Below, in pieces: positions 24,452 through 36,269 of a DNA stretch of 64,000 nucleotides (position 1 is its first letter; every line of letters begins with the position of its first letter). The translations under genes were made by a program, and so were the position numbers. The DNA is from Aquilaria yunnanensis (Eukaryota; Streptophyta; Magnoliopsida; Malvales; Thymelaeaceae). The DNA is taken from assembly GCA_039654915.1 (NCBI GenBank), contig CM077599.1:67851001-67915000 (forward strand), written 5' to 3'. Under the pieces are notes generated by a model that was not told the DNA's origin, did not search any database, and worked only from the letters and a program-made list of their open reading frames with translations.

Positions 24452-26300
24452 TTGCACTAGTTTCATGGCATCCTTTGTCTATCCTTTCATAATCAACCTC
24501 TTTGTGATCCTCCTTGCTTTTTCTAACTTGAGCGCAGAGAACTTGTGTCGCCATGGAAGTCCTGCAACATTGACATAAAATTAAATGTTTTTTTAGACAT
24601 ATATAATTTTCAACTAAACCCAATTAAAACTACATAAAAATTTTGCCCTTGTAATTTGGCTCTCTGCAAGAGCATTCCCATATTTCTCCATCTAGCAAGT
24701 GAAAACCATTCATGCTTGTGCCAAGCTCCCATATTGACTAACACGATAAATTTTTTTCATCTTCATTCATACAATGTAGAATTGTAGAATAGTTTACCTC
24801 TTTAATTACCTCACCACGCACTTTCTAGAACATTGATAGGGGTCTACACTTATGTAGCATGGATTTCAAGCATCTTAAGATGGGTACTGAATTGATAGGA
24901 CTTGTTTGTCTGCTCTTAAAATTATTGAGTACCTCAATCTCACAAATCTTCCTAATGCTATATCAACCTGTCTTACAGATTGATACAACTTAAGCTTTAC
25001 TTCTTAGAAACCTCTTTTGATAAGAGTACATCTCTTCCGATCTTTGGTTACTTGTCTGTCTCATAAGAAGATATTGTTTCAAATATGAAATTGACTATAT
25101 TTTGTGCCTTTCGTATGTTTCTTGCACCCACTCATTGTCCTCTAACTTGAACATTGCAATTGTATTTACTCATTGCTTCTGAAACTTCTCCACATCATCC
25201 ATACCATTCATCATCCTTGCAAAATGATCTCCAAGTCCTTTGACCTTCACATTCTCCTTACAATTGCTTTGAAAGTGCCAAGAGTACAAATGGTGTTTCG
25301 CATCTGGAAACACTTTCTTGATAGCTAGTCTCATTGCCTTGTCACATCAATAATAACTGCTCCATGTGTCTTTCTCCACATGCAATCTAAGAACCTTTCT
25401 AGTAGCCATACAAAACCTACCTTGGACTGATCGGACACAAGTACATCCAAAAACAATGGCATTATGGTGGTGGTTCACTCAAATAAACACAACATATGAC
25501 ATCCTATATTCATTTGTATTGAATATCGCATCAAATCTGACAATATCACCAAAACAAGCATAGTCCATGCGCATTGCACTATCAGCCCAGAATATAGACT
25601 TTAACTTGTTTTCCTTATCACTTGTATATTAACAATAAAACTCAAGGTATCTACTTGCATGGCATGTTAGGTATGCAATTGTAGTCTCTGTATCTTTATT
25701 TAAAATTTACTCCCCCTATTGCTATTGACATAATTGTACAAAACTTTTGTAATAAACCCCATATTCCTATAACCTTTAGCAACCTAGGCCATGTAATCCA
25801 TAATCCGACTAGTCTTCATACTTACCTTTGGCATTTGTTTGGTTTGCTCTTTATTAGCCACATTTATATGCCTGTGAGATCAACAAATATGAACTTCTTG
25901 TTGTTCGAAAAGGCTATGGTTGTGCTTGGTGTTGAACTCTTTCATACATATTGCCCTAACAGTCGATTATAGCTAACCCGAAATGATGTTGTACAACCAC
26001 ATCTACTCACCTTCCTAAGTTCTTTTACTTTATTTGATAGTTGTAATTTTGGTGTATTGTGTCCCTCCTTCCCACAAACCCATCTGTGATGATATTCAAT
26101 GCTCTCCTTATCAATTTGATATTTTTCTTTCTTGTGGAAAATCCTATCACATGTCCGTATCTATTATAAAATTGCTTTGCCACTTCAATGGACTCAAATT
26201 CTATCTCATGAAAATATTTTATCCCCAATGTGCAACTTGTTTCTTTATCTTCACAACAATTGAATCCCAATCATTCCCTTTATTCATTTCATTTTCCTCC
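24452..26300 (-). pseudogene. FAR1-like (MULE-type) transposase relic, N-terminal and central parts
   Basis: Reading downward from about 26290, the FAR1 DNA-binding domain appears as FHEIEFESIEVAKQFYNRYG and GFSTRKKNIKLI, with C and H residues partly lost. Near 25570-25480 the MULE transposase core reads MDYACFGDIVRFDAIFNTNEY, RMSYVVF then a stop, and NHHHNAIVFGC, matching 'DY..FGDVV.FDTTYRTN.Y.MP...F.GVNHHGQ...FGCAL'. KAMRLAIKKVFPDAKHHLYS and WHF follow near 25320, the conserved 'D...AM..AI..VFP...H..C.WHI' block. 24623-24454 continues with RTSMATQVLCAQVRKSKED and KGCHETS. Stops and frame shifts are scattered. Such genes are domesticated in light signalling or belong to autonomous MULEs; a transposon origin is more likely here. 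Confidence 0.8.
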
Positions 26301-27430
26301 TTATGTGATTATTGATTCAAACTAGTTTCATGATCACTTTCCACATTCTCATCATCACTCTACAACTTCTGTGAAAAAATCTCACCACTTCCAGTACTTA
26401 TCCTTACGCCCACCTAGCTTGATATTCCTTTTGTGTGCCATGTTCTATTTCTTTGTGTTTTTTTCCTCTCCATAAGACAACTTGCAACCAATTGCAGTGT
26501 TGTTGTCTATTTATCCTACCTGCAGTGTAATAGATATCACAAATATATAAGGAATAAGTGATTTTAAACAAAAATAAATGTTTTATTTAAGAATAAATTC
26601 TTTTAAACAACAAACACGCTCTTATTATCCTTGTAACGCTTTTGCGATCATACCTGTACCCTCATACACAAACGTCTTTTCATTAAACCCTATCAATTTT
26701 CTGTTAACTTTATTGCCTTTCTGGAGCCATCAACTTCTCTGCTTAAGCTCTAAACACTTTTTCACTACCCTAATGCTAAAATATAAATGGCCAAGCAATG
26801 CATTTTATTACACACGTATCACTTTTCCTGCACTATAAATGTTTTTTAGAAGAAAATATTACTTTTGACAGTAAAAATTGCCAATAGTCCAACACCTTTT
26901 TAGATAATTTATCACCTTTTTAGTAGAATTATCGCTTTTGCAGATCCTTCATCGCCTTTCCTTTGAGCCAAACACATTGTTTTTCTATTACCTTAAACAC
27001 TTTTATCTTACTGGAAACATTTGCTCATCTTGTTCATCGCCTTTGTTGGGAACTACAATGCTAATTTCATCATCTTTTCCCTACTCATAAATGTAAAATC
27101 TTATTCCTGAAAAATGTAACTTAATAACAAAAAAAACAATTTCGTACTACAAAAGGTGATTTAGCCAACAAAAATGCTAGAAAGTCTAAGAAAGAGGGTC
27201 TCCATCAATTGCTCTTTTAATACACATTTCCAAACCTCTCGCAAAAACATTACACAAGTAAATTAAAAACTTAAAACATCACTACTGACCTAGATGCCTC
27301 ACAAACACCTTGACCCTTGATAATTCATGGTGTGTTCGTAGTTCACAACAAACCTTTTCTACTACACTAGCAATAGTGTGGATGCGTCTAATCTCTCCAT
27401 ACTCAAACAAACATGTGAACTCATAGCCAA
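26301..27430. other. Non-coding right flank of the FAR1-like relic
   Basis: No gene is recognised. 26830-27060 has repeated 'ttatcaccttttta', 'atcgcttttg' and 'catcgcctttc' phrases, a degenerate minisatellite-like pattern often seen near MULE ends. I could not pair it with the flank near 8 kb as a terminal inverted repeat. Confidence 0.3.
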
Positions 27431-27439
27431 GTGCACCTA

Positions 27440-28480
27440 TCATCAAAGTATAGCTGTTGTATGTACCAAGATCATTTTTCCCTATGAATAGAGGTTGTCT
27501 GCTATACTTAATATCTCCCTATTATCTAATTGGCAATTAAGAAGATTTGTTTCACTACCTACTATGACTAACTAAATTAAACTAATGTAGTAAAATAAAC
27601 TACTAACTAATAAATGGTGTCATAGAAACAATTAAAACAATCAATGAATAAAGATCTCATACTTAAAATTGAATCCTCCTAGAACTACCTTTGTGTTACT
27701 GTTATTCTGGTTTAACAGGATTGTAATTAACTTAAACCGTGGAGTACTACTAAATGTCAATTAGCTTCCTTTATTTCCATTATATTAACCCTATTCTTAA
27801 GTTACTGATAAGGTGTTTAGGCCTACCACACTTCCTAAAAATGCATTAACCTCCTACGACCCACTACTAGGTTTCACCCTAGTCCAGAGGTATTATATCG
27901 CACTTATTACTCCCAATTATGATACTATCTCTTTTATTCAACGATGATTCACAACAAACATACCAGATACTACCTTATGCATGCTCATCATCCCACATAG
28001 AATTAATAAGCTGGCTATTATTAATCAACACAACAAACCACATTGGATAAATTGCAAGAAAAACATATAATCATATTAAACCAGAAATATCACAATTACA
28101 AAATCATCCTAGGGTACATCTACTCTAAGTATGAGTAGGAAAAATCTAGCTCATAGTGCCATAAAATAAACACCAAAAAATCAAAAGAAAACTAAGAAAA
28201 AAACTAATCGATGGCTGAATGTCTTCTTCTCCAAGAAATTTTTGATCTTGACACTCATAAAATGGTGTTGATCATCATAACTACCTCCAGCAGCCTTCCG
28301 TCATGAAATGCTATTTTTTCTGTCTATTTTCTGCCTCTTTCCGTCTGTACTCTCTTCTGTTCTAAATTAACCCAAAAACTCTAAAAATTAAAATAAACAC
28401 AGGCTTAAACATGATCGTGTAATAGGCCATGTTACTCTTATGGAAGTTAAAATCTCACTCAATTCAAGACAGGTTAGAAC
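27440..28480 (-). repeat. Probable Gypsy LTR fragment, reverse orientation
   Basis: Non-coding stretch whose minus strand has the texture of a plant Gypsy LTR, with phrases such as 'gagctagatttttcctactc' and 'gtaccctaggatgattttg'. It ends with 'acgcccat'/'catgggcgtgt' phrases near 28430-28515. No TG/CA border or target duplication was established. Confidence 0.35.
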
Positions 28481-28985
28481 ATGGGCATGTATGACACTAA
28501 ATGGGCGTGTAAGCTCCAAAACTTTACCAAAATCTTGTAATTTAGCTCCAAAACTTCACCCAAAATCCTTTCTAGCTCAAATGAAGATGAAATATGAACT
28601 GAAAATAAAATAGGGTAAAGTACCAAAAAATTGGCTGAACTTGTGGTTCCGGACACATTTGGTCACTAATCTTTTAAGTGGTTCCAAATTCGTCATTAAA
28701 GAAAAAAATGTGGACCAAATCTGGTATCAATGTTTTGATATGGTACAAATAATATGACTAATCTAACTGATGGTGTAAAATTTTTGTCAAATGGTAGAAT
28801 GTTCCGTAATGAAATGATTAGGTGGCAATTAGAGGATGATTGTGTGGCAAAATGACATGCCAGATAGCCAAAATGCAACTCACGTGGCATTTGGGGGTTT
28901 TGGGGATTAAATTGAGTTAGGGAAGATGGGTTGCAGTGTTTAAGCGATTTCAGATTAGGACGATAACCAAAATTGGGATTCTGTT
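28481..28985. other. Repeat-like intergenic stretch
   Basis: Contains 'ggcaattagaggatgattg' and 'gtggcaaaatgacatgccag', style features of common interspersed repeats with 'TGGCA..TGCCA' phrases. No gene. Confidence 0.3.
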
Positions 28986-28989
28986 GTGA

Positions 28990-29205
28990 TTGAAGGTGTT
29001 GGGAGAAATTGGAATGGGGATTGGGATGAGTTCGTCGTCTACTTTTGATGCATCCTCAATTTTTATGTCTGCTGTCAGAGATGTAGAAGGAACGAATATC
29101 CTCTGTCAATGTGAATTGAGAGTTGTTCAGAAGACATATTGGATGTATAGGAATCCTGGTCAATGCTTCATATCATGCCTTATTCGTGGTTCTATCTTTG
29201 CGGGC
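28990..29205 (+). pseudogene. GRF-type zinc-finger fragment
   Basis: The frame from 28990 includes SSSSTFDASSIFMS, then ILCQCELRVVQKTYWMYRNP and GQCFISC. This matches the plant GRF zinc finger, usually 'C.CG..AV..TSWT..NPGRRF..C', with the Gly after the second Cys changed. The zinc ligands C-x-C and the last Cys are kept. The similarity stops at about 29205, where BMS1-like sequence begins in a different frame. Such GRF modules are frequent in plant transposon-associated genes. There is no ATG near a plausible gene start and no downstream continuation, so it is a fragment. Confidence 0.55.
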
Positions 29206-30143
29206 TGCAAAAGAAGAGATCGGGAATCAACCCAAAAAGAAAGGTGGCCAACTTAGAGAAGGGATTGCCAGGTGTACTTTTGAGGATCGGATATTGATGA
29301 GTGACATTGTCTTTTTACGTGCCTGGACTCAAGTTGAAGTTCCTCAGTTTTACAACCCATTGACGACGGCTTTGCAACCCCGTGATAAGACCTGGCATGG
29401 AATGAAAACTGTTGCGGAGTTGAGGAGAGAACTCAATCTTCCAATTCCTGTTAACAAGGACTCAGTTTACAAGGTAGCATTTAACTCATGGTGATTTTCA
29501 TCTTAGTACATGGCACCTTTTTTATTCATTTTGCTTTTCTTTTTCTTCCTTTTCGGTTTTTTTTTAACATGTAGACTTCAACCTTTCTGTTTTTATGCCA
29601 TTTTGTTCACAGCCAATTGAGAGAAAGCCAAAGAAATTCAACCCTTTGGTAATTCCTAGTGGTTTACAAGCTAATCTCCCCTTTGCATCAAGGGCCTTCA
29701 CTTGAAGACAGAAGACCTGCTGTGGTCATGGAGCCACATGAAAAAAGAGTTCATGCTCTTCTTTCAACAACTTCAGTTGATAAGGAATGAAAAGGTTTCT
29801 CTGCCTTTTGCCTTCTCACTCTAGAAGTGTTAATTGTTTATTTACTCAGGAATTGTTGATATAACCCTTTGTTGTTCATGTCAATATAAACTACTCATGC
29901 GATCAATCAAATCTAGCAAGCAATAAAACTTATGCTTGTACTGGAAGCTTTGTCATTCTCTATGATCTGATTTTGCAGAAGAAGAAACGAAAACTAAAAG
30001 ATGAGCAAAGAAGGAAAGAAATGGAAGCGCAGAGATCCAAGGATGAGGAGCTGTCAAGAAAGCGAAAGAGAGAAGAACGGCGAGAGAGATACCGAGAGCA
30101 GGAAAAATCACAGAAGAAGATTCGGAGGAACTCAGATGTTTGA
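29206..30143 (+). pseudogene. BMS1: BMS1-like ribosome-biogenesis GTPase, 3'-terminal gene fragment
   Basis: The last three exons of a BMS1 homologue, a nucleolar GTPase needed for 40S subunit maturation. Exon 1 (about 29206-29473) reads AAKEEIGNQPKKKGGQLREG, IARCTFEDRILMSDIVFLRA, WTQVEVPQFYNPLTTALQPR and LPIPVNKDSVYK. Exon 2 (about 29613-29792) reads PIERKPKKFNPLVIPSGLQA, then has a deletion and two frame changes near 29695 and 29760 within the RRPAVVMEPHEKRVHAL and QLQLIRNEK blocks. Exon 3 (29979-30143) is intact: KKKRKLKDEQRRKEMEA through KKIRRNSDV and TGA. Introns are kept, so it came from a DNA duplication, not from mRNA. The GTPase domain and most of the roughly 1,100-residue protein are missing. 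Confidence 0.85.
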
Positions 30144-31150
30144 TTCTCACTTGGGCGTGTTTGCTTGCTAATTAGGACGCAGTTGGATACAAAGGTTTTC
30201 TGTCGCGAGTTCGGGGGCACTGGACAGCTTTCCTCCAAACAAAGAGCTTATTCAGGCGTAGGTTGGCGCTCTCTCATGACACGCACTCTGCTGATTATGC
30301 TTGACGGAGGATTACTTTCTTCTTACTGGCAATGATGGAATCTTGAGCATTAGAACCTCCCACAAATCAGCAGTCACAAACTACCAGCCGCAGCAAATTG
30401 GATGACCCCTGGATTTGTATATTTGCCTTTTGAGGCTGTAAATTCTTCAGAAAGAAATTTTGAAGCGTTGTGCTCTGTGCTTTTTTTTTTTTTTTTTTTT
30501 TGACCTTTTTGGTAAATCAGCTCCTTAGTTCTTGGCTGTGAGGGGAACTTAAACAAAAAATAAGAAAGGAAGGCAATTGTTTAAGATAAACTCTTGGAAG
30601 TTGTTTAATATGGATTTTTTAAGAAACAGTGAGTCTGTGAATCAATTGAGCCTTGCTACATTTCAAATCTAAAAAGTTTATAAATAATTCCACTGAATTC
30701 TGAATCGGTTCAACACTACTCACTTTGTAAATGGGACAATATGCCCCTTCTACAAACACTTGCATTGCCTGACCCTGACAACTGTTAAATGGTAGTCATC
30801 TCATTCTTGTTCTTTTTATTTGGTTGAGACCGTTGGGTGATGATGAAGGAAAATCAAAATTGCTTGAACAGCTAAATGGCAACCATCTTATTCTTGTTCT
30901 TTTTATTTGGTTAGGACCGTTGGGTGATGATGAAGGAAAATAAGAATTGCTTGAAGATGAAGGATGTCCCTTGCATCTGCTCTAACAAGTTAATCGAACC
31001 TCGTGGTGTTCTGTCAAAGAAGTTCATAACCCTTTATCTGCCATAAAACCTGCAGACTGGTTTTCTTCTCTTAAAGCAAGCAATAACTTGGTCACTTTTA
31101 GTGCTATAAATAAACAGAATATTTGGTGAACCATTTATGAATGATTCAGC
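30144..31150. other. Intergenic, with a tandem repeat
   Basis: No gene. A T-run at 30481-30502 and a two-copy tandem repeat (listed separately) are the only structures seen. Confidence 0.4.
30786..30957. repeat. Two-copy tandem repeat, period 87 bp
   Basis: The unit starts 'taaatggtagtcatctcatt' at 30786 and recurs as 'taaatggcaaccatcttatt' at 30873. Both contain 'gttgggtgatgatgaaggaa'. About 90 percent identical by eye. Confidence 0.85.
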
Positions 31151-31640
31151 GAAAGTTTATTTATATTTTTTTATTTAATTAAACAACCAATCACGATCTG
31201 AATTTTATGTTCGTTTAAGTTAGACGAACAAACATCAACAAAGTGTCGTTCATTTATTTGTCTATTTATTTGTTTGTTTGTTCCTTTATTCATTTTTTGT
31301 AAGTTCTTTTATTCCTAACATTTTCTTTTATTCTTTTGTTTGTTTATATTTTTTATGTTGTTTAGGGTTTAGGGTTTATGTTCGTTTAAGTTAGACGACC
31401 AAACATCAACAAAGTGTCATTCATTTATTTTTCTATTTATTTGTTTGTTCGTTCCTTTATTTATTTTTTATAAGTTCATTTATTCCTAACATTTTCTTTT
31501 ATTCTTTTGTTCGTTTATATTTTTTATGTTGTTCAAGAACACATTTATTTATATTGTTGGCAAACATATTCATTTAACGTTGTTCACGAACTTGTTCATT
31601 TGTTAAGTTTGTTCACGACAATGTTCTTGTTACATCCATT
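31150..31640. repeat. GTTCGTTT-rich repeat with a 170-bp tandem duplication
   Basis: Same repeat style as 6595-7978 (hAT-like subterminal repeats). A 170-bp unit starting 'tatgttcgtttaagttagac' occurs at 31207 and again at 31377, nearly identical. At the junction (31361-31376) stand two copies of the plant telomere heptamer TTTAGGG. Confidence 0.75.
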
Positions 31641-31649
31641 GAGGTTGGT

Positions 31650-32100
31650 TGGGGATGCCAAACCTGGAAGCTACTCACCCTTCTTGGCTTCAACTTTGAA
31701 GGAACGAGTTGATGCAGTGCCCGCTAGTCTAAGGCAGACTTGCCTATTTAATTTGCAAGATGATCCTGCAAAGAACCTAACTTTGACTCTTGAAGCCAGA
31801 AACCATCCAACTGACAAAGGGTGGTAAGGCGGTGGTGTTGGAGGGAAGAAATTGCAATCTATCCTCAAGGATGAAATTACAAACAACGGGGCAAGCGAAA
31901 ATCGTGGCATTCAAATTAATTTTTGTTGGATTGTCATCAAAATTACAAGCAAACTATTTGACAGAGAGAATATGAATATCCATCATTGGAACTCTCTGAA
32001 CAATGGACAAATAGCACTTTATGATTGTCATAAAAATCATTCAAAAATTGAAACCTACGAATGGCATTTCCAACCTTTGAAACCAAAACTGTAAAAGAAT
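31650..32100 (+). other. Unrecognised coding-like fragment
   Basis: The frame ending at 31827 contains GDAKPGSYSPFLASTLKERV, DAVPASLRQTCLFNLQDDPA and KNLTLTLEARNHPTDKGW. Its composition is protein-like and unlike the flanking AT-rich repeat. It has no ATG of its own in a good position, is followed by a stop, and has no clear splice partner. I do not recognise the family. It may be an exon of a host gene captured or left behind next to the repeat. Confidence 0.25.
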
Positions 32101-32117
32101 TGTGTCAGCCTACATAA

Positions 32118-34870
32118 TCATCTCTCAAACTCAAGAAGGGCTGCCTCCAACTCCTGCTCTGACAGTAACTTGCTTGTCGGAGAGAACTCTACCTTCGAGT
32201 AACTATCAATATCTTCCAGCAATACAGGTTTCACAGCAAACTCACTTTCAGCTGCTTCTACAGTTTTCTCAATGAAACTCAATCTTGGCATGTACTCCTT
32301 CAGACGACATATAAAATCCAAATGGTTTCTTTCCTGACAAGGAGAGAACATCTATCGGGAACAATAGCAAGCACATATTATTTAACATACAAACATTACA
32401 CACTAAGACAGATATACACATATATACACACACATTTCTTCAATTTTTCGTCTCCCTTTTAAGTTCTGATCCTACACGAGAACTGGCATTTCTTTTACAA
32501 CGACATTGACCCACCTTCCAAACTTACTACGAATAGCAAGTGCTGTGACGGTGTGAAAGAGCAAAACTAAAATTTGTACAGGACGCGAGCACCAATCTGA
32601 CAGCAATAAACAAAGGCATGAAAGACAACACCGCATAATCATTTACCAAGTAAAGAGAGTTACTGTAGAAAGTAGGTAAACTCACTAATCTATATTCAGG
32701 TGCCCGTTTGGGATGTTTCAGGTAACTCATGTTCCTAACTTCATAGTCCCACAAAAATGATGTGTGGTGGATCCACCTGTTCTTAGTGATTGATTGGGCA
32801 TTCCCACCGAACTTGTGGTCTCCAAAAACATAATCTAAAAGAAGATGCAAACAATATAGCATTATGGAATTCCTCACTAGTTGGAAAAAACTAGATAGAA
32901 AACTATTAACAAGGAGGCAAAAAGTCTTCCAAGCATTTATCATTTCAACATCAGGTAAGTGGATACATATACGCATTTATTAGTCAAAATCAAGACTAAT
33001 TTTTTCCAAATGCATTTACTTGTTTTCCAGGAATGCATGATTAAAAATGGAGTATCCTCATCCTTTGCTTAATATTCAAAGCCCACTATACCCCGAGAGA
33101 GAGTAAGGAAAAAGTACGAGAAGGTGATCCTTGATTCAAACAGCATAAATGAGGTAGTTTAGGTCATCATCGCCATCCTCCTCAGCACCATAATCCCAAG
33201 TATGTCGAGGTTAGAGGCATGAAGTTCATAGTGTTAAATAACTATTCAAGTTACTTATCAATACCAGTTCATGCAAAGTTCATATGAGGTACTTCAAGTA
33301 CTTCAGCTATTTGTGATACAATTAGGCTACCTAGGGGGCAGGGGGAATTTGCCTGGGCTAGTCATTTTGCTACTTACATAGAAGTTCTAGCCAATCATCA
33401 GCATTAACATATGGTTACTTGTAATTACATAGTATGCCCACGTGATTGAGAAAAATAAAAAGAAAAGATTTTTTTAGGTGAAGTGGCAAAGCCTGAAGAA
33501 AAGACAGAAATAAAATCACTTGCATGCATTTTTTTTTCCCCTTGTTTTTGCAGTGTAGTGCTCAACAAACTTTACACTTAGACAAGGCTTGAAAAAGAAT
33601 AAAATGTTACCAATGCAACTTGTCATTTCTCATCTAAACACTATAGCTACTGAAAAGTTAATAGCTAAGCTACACATTCCAGAGGAACCTATTTCATTTT
33701 TAACTCATAATAGATACTAAACAATTTATACCAATCTTTTCAAATTGGAACTTCTTGAATTCAACTTAAAACTTGGCACACTTTGCTACAGACATCACTA
33801 ATAAGCAACACAAAGACACCCTCACATGGGCACTCTTTTTCACACTCATGAACAGAAGCGAAACCAAGGATCTCCTTACCATTTTCTCGGAGATGGAAAT
33901 CACCCATTCCATGGAACACTCTATTATACAGTACACTACTCCAGAACATAATTGGCCGAGGATATGGTTGCAAGTCAGGCAGTGCATTCTTGCCACATAT
34001 GAAAGTAACAAAAATTGTTCCACGATCAACAAGAACAGTACCTCCCCCTGTGAATCTTCTAATGACAGGAACCTTATCATGTAAGACTGATTGAATTTCC
34101 ACGAGTTCAGCAGCTTTCCTAAGTATAACATTTATATACGCTTTGTGCATCACTTAAGTCTGTTATAATCATAGGATATCAAATGCCAATAGAGATGGTA
34201 AGATGTCAGACCGTGCGCATATGCACACATTTACCAACCCAATCTGTTTCCAATGTCGTCAACTGAACAAAGAGTAATAAGTTCAATAAAGATCATAACT
34301 TTTTGTGCTACGTGACTAACATATTCAATTATCAGTTCCTTCTAACAAAGGCACTCTCTTTCTTTTTTCTTCTTTTATTTTATTTTCAATTTTGATTTTC
34401 CTAAATCATTAAAAACCTAGATACATATCCTGCAACCAGTAAACACGCTGCAGGATATGCACCTGTTCACAAATTCTTAAGGATTCAGCATATTAAAATT
34501 AGAAATTTGTTTCACAAATTCTTAATGATTCGAAACCTTTAGCAGACTTGAAGTTCATGTTGATAGCTCAAAAGGTGGAAATATGTGCAAGTCCTCTTAA
34601 AGACACAACACAAATACAATCATCCATGGTAGTAAAAAGCACAAGGCAAATCTAGCTGGTATCAGTCTAAAGAAGTAACAACACAACATACCCCGAAATG
34701 CCCATCACAATGGTAGGAAGGGGTGTCCCATCATTGATGATGCACCAATTTTCTGTGGAGGTTCGAAGCAGTCTCTCCTCTATCTGCAGCTGCTGTAGTA
34801 CCGGTAAACCTTTAAGCCTCAAAAGATTCATCCATGGAAGAACGGCATTTTGGCTTCGATGAACAATCAT
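32118..34870 (-). CDS. LPLA: Lipoate-protein ligase-like protein (biotin/lipoate A/B ligase family), 4 exons
   Basis: Predicted 260-aa member of the LplA-like family; the plant relatives are implicated in attaching lipoate or octanoate to mitochondrial dehydrogenase and glycine-cleavage subunits. Exons on the minus strand: 34870-34692, 34118-33880, 32834-32686, 32333-32118. All introns are GT-AG and the phases close. Exon 1 ends VMGISG; exon 2 holds KVPVIRRFTGGGTVLVDRGT, the RRxxGGGxVxxD lipoyl-adenylate binding motif; exon 3 holds YVFGDHKFGGNAQSITKNRW, with the conserved G-N-A-Q and the Lys of the active site; exon 4 holds the C-terminal helix and ends LEFER. The ATG at 34870 gives MIVHRSQNAVLPW; an ATG at 34831 is also possible. 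No obvious targeting peptide is seen, so an upstream exon (see 39690-40055) is possible. Confidence 0.85.
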
Positions 34871-34989
34871 ACTAACTTGTGATGAACAACTCCTTCTCAC
34901 AGTTCCCAACACCTCCAATTTCTCTTCTGCATAGAAAATGGAAAGATTAGATTAATCAAAGTTATAATTGAAAAGCACAAGCTTTCAAA

Positions 34990-35310
34990 ATAAAGTGGCT
35001 CTAGGATTTTATAACCGGCAACAGCAACTGGTTCAGATTCATAGTTAGAACCAGTGTTATAGAGCCTGTTGACCGGTTCAGATGCCAATCACTTGCCTAC
35101 AATTGTGGCCTTGTGAAGAACCAGTTTTAACTGATCGAAAGCATGTTTTTGCTGGGCTCTAAACCTTTTTGCTAGCACCAGTAAACTGGTTCTGATTTGC
35201 TGGTTCTATTTTTTTCACTAGCACCAGTTAACTGGTTCTAATTTGTTGCTGCTGATTTGTTTATTTTTGCTTAACTAGTATCAAGATGAAGAGCTAGTTC
35301 TAATTGTCAA
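34990..35310. repeat. Repeat with AACCGGTT/ACTGGTTC motifs upstream of the ligase gene
   Basis: 'ggttc' and 'gaacca' phrases alternate (actggttcagattcatag, agaaccagtgttatag, gaccggttcagatgcc, gaaccagttttaactg, aactggttctaatttg). Such inverted, clustered pentamers are typical of subterminal regions of hAT-type elements. Borders were not defined. Confidence 0.4.
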
Positions 35311-36269
35311 ATTTAAAAATTACAGAATGCAAACCTCTTTTTTAAAAAAAAAATAGAGAAATGCCATCAAACAAACATATTTTTATTGATATCAAAAGCC
35401 CAAAGGGCACTTACATTTTAGAGATCATGGGCATATATCTTAAAACAGCCAAACTGATCTAACATGAACAGAACATAAAAATCCACCATCAGAAAGACCT
35501 AAAAATCTATTTGAGAGGTACCATTTGTGTTAATAACACAAAATCATATGAAGAAGCAGCAGCAAACTTTGAATCCTTGTTGGTGCATCTTGACACATCC
35601 AATCCAACAAGAGAAACAAATAAAAAAATGGGAGATCAGTTCCATTCATTTTCTTATGTATCTAATTCCATTCCATACTAAATGACAACCGTGATGGTTC
35701 AAGTTTGGCAGGAAAATAGTCCATTTTGAAGAAGAAAACAAGTACTAGTAGCTAATTACAAGGTTGTCAAGATTGGGATCCTACCTTGGATCGTTTTTTG
35801 CTGTGCAAGATTGGGATCGCAGGATTGGATCGTGGATCGTAAAATCCTATCAAAATTTAAAATTCTTAGCTAAATAATATAGTTCATGAAAAAGATCAAT
35901 TAAACTGAAATCCCAAATAAAGCTTAAGTACCATAACAATGATATAATACAACATAATCTTTTAATATGATTTAGGGTAACCCAACATAGACAATTCCAA
36001 GTTCCAACAGAACAAATGTGCTCAACGAAAACTAAAGAACAAATGTACTCAACACTAAACCAACATTACAACAAAGGAATAAAAGAACAGTAAAAGCAAA
36101 GAACAATAAGGCCATAATAGAAACCACGACTACAAGTCTACAACAGCAGCTGCTTCCACAATAATTTCACTAAGAAGTAAGAATCAAGGTAACTAGCAGA
36201 CCACGAAGTACCAGCCACCTGAAAAAAGAACGGACCACTCTGACAACAAGAGAACAACAACAGTAGAAT

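Noticed and set aside
8000..27300. Terminal inverted repeats for the composite Ulp1/FAR1 element
   Set aside because: I compared the flanks near 8 kb and 27 kb by eye on opposite strands and found no convincing match, so no element borders are claimed.
29953..30238. Ser/Phe-rich minus-strand frames
   Set aside because: They are antisense shadows of the Lys/Arg/Glu-rich last exon of the BMS1 fragment.
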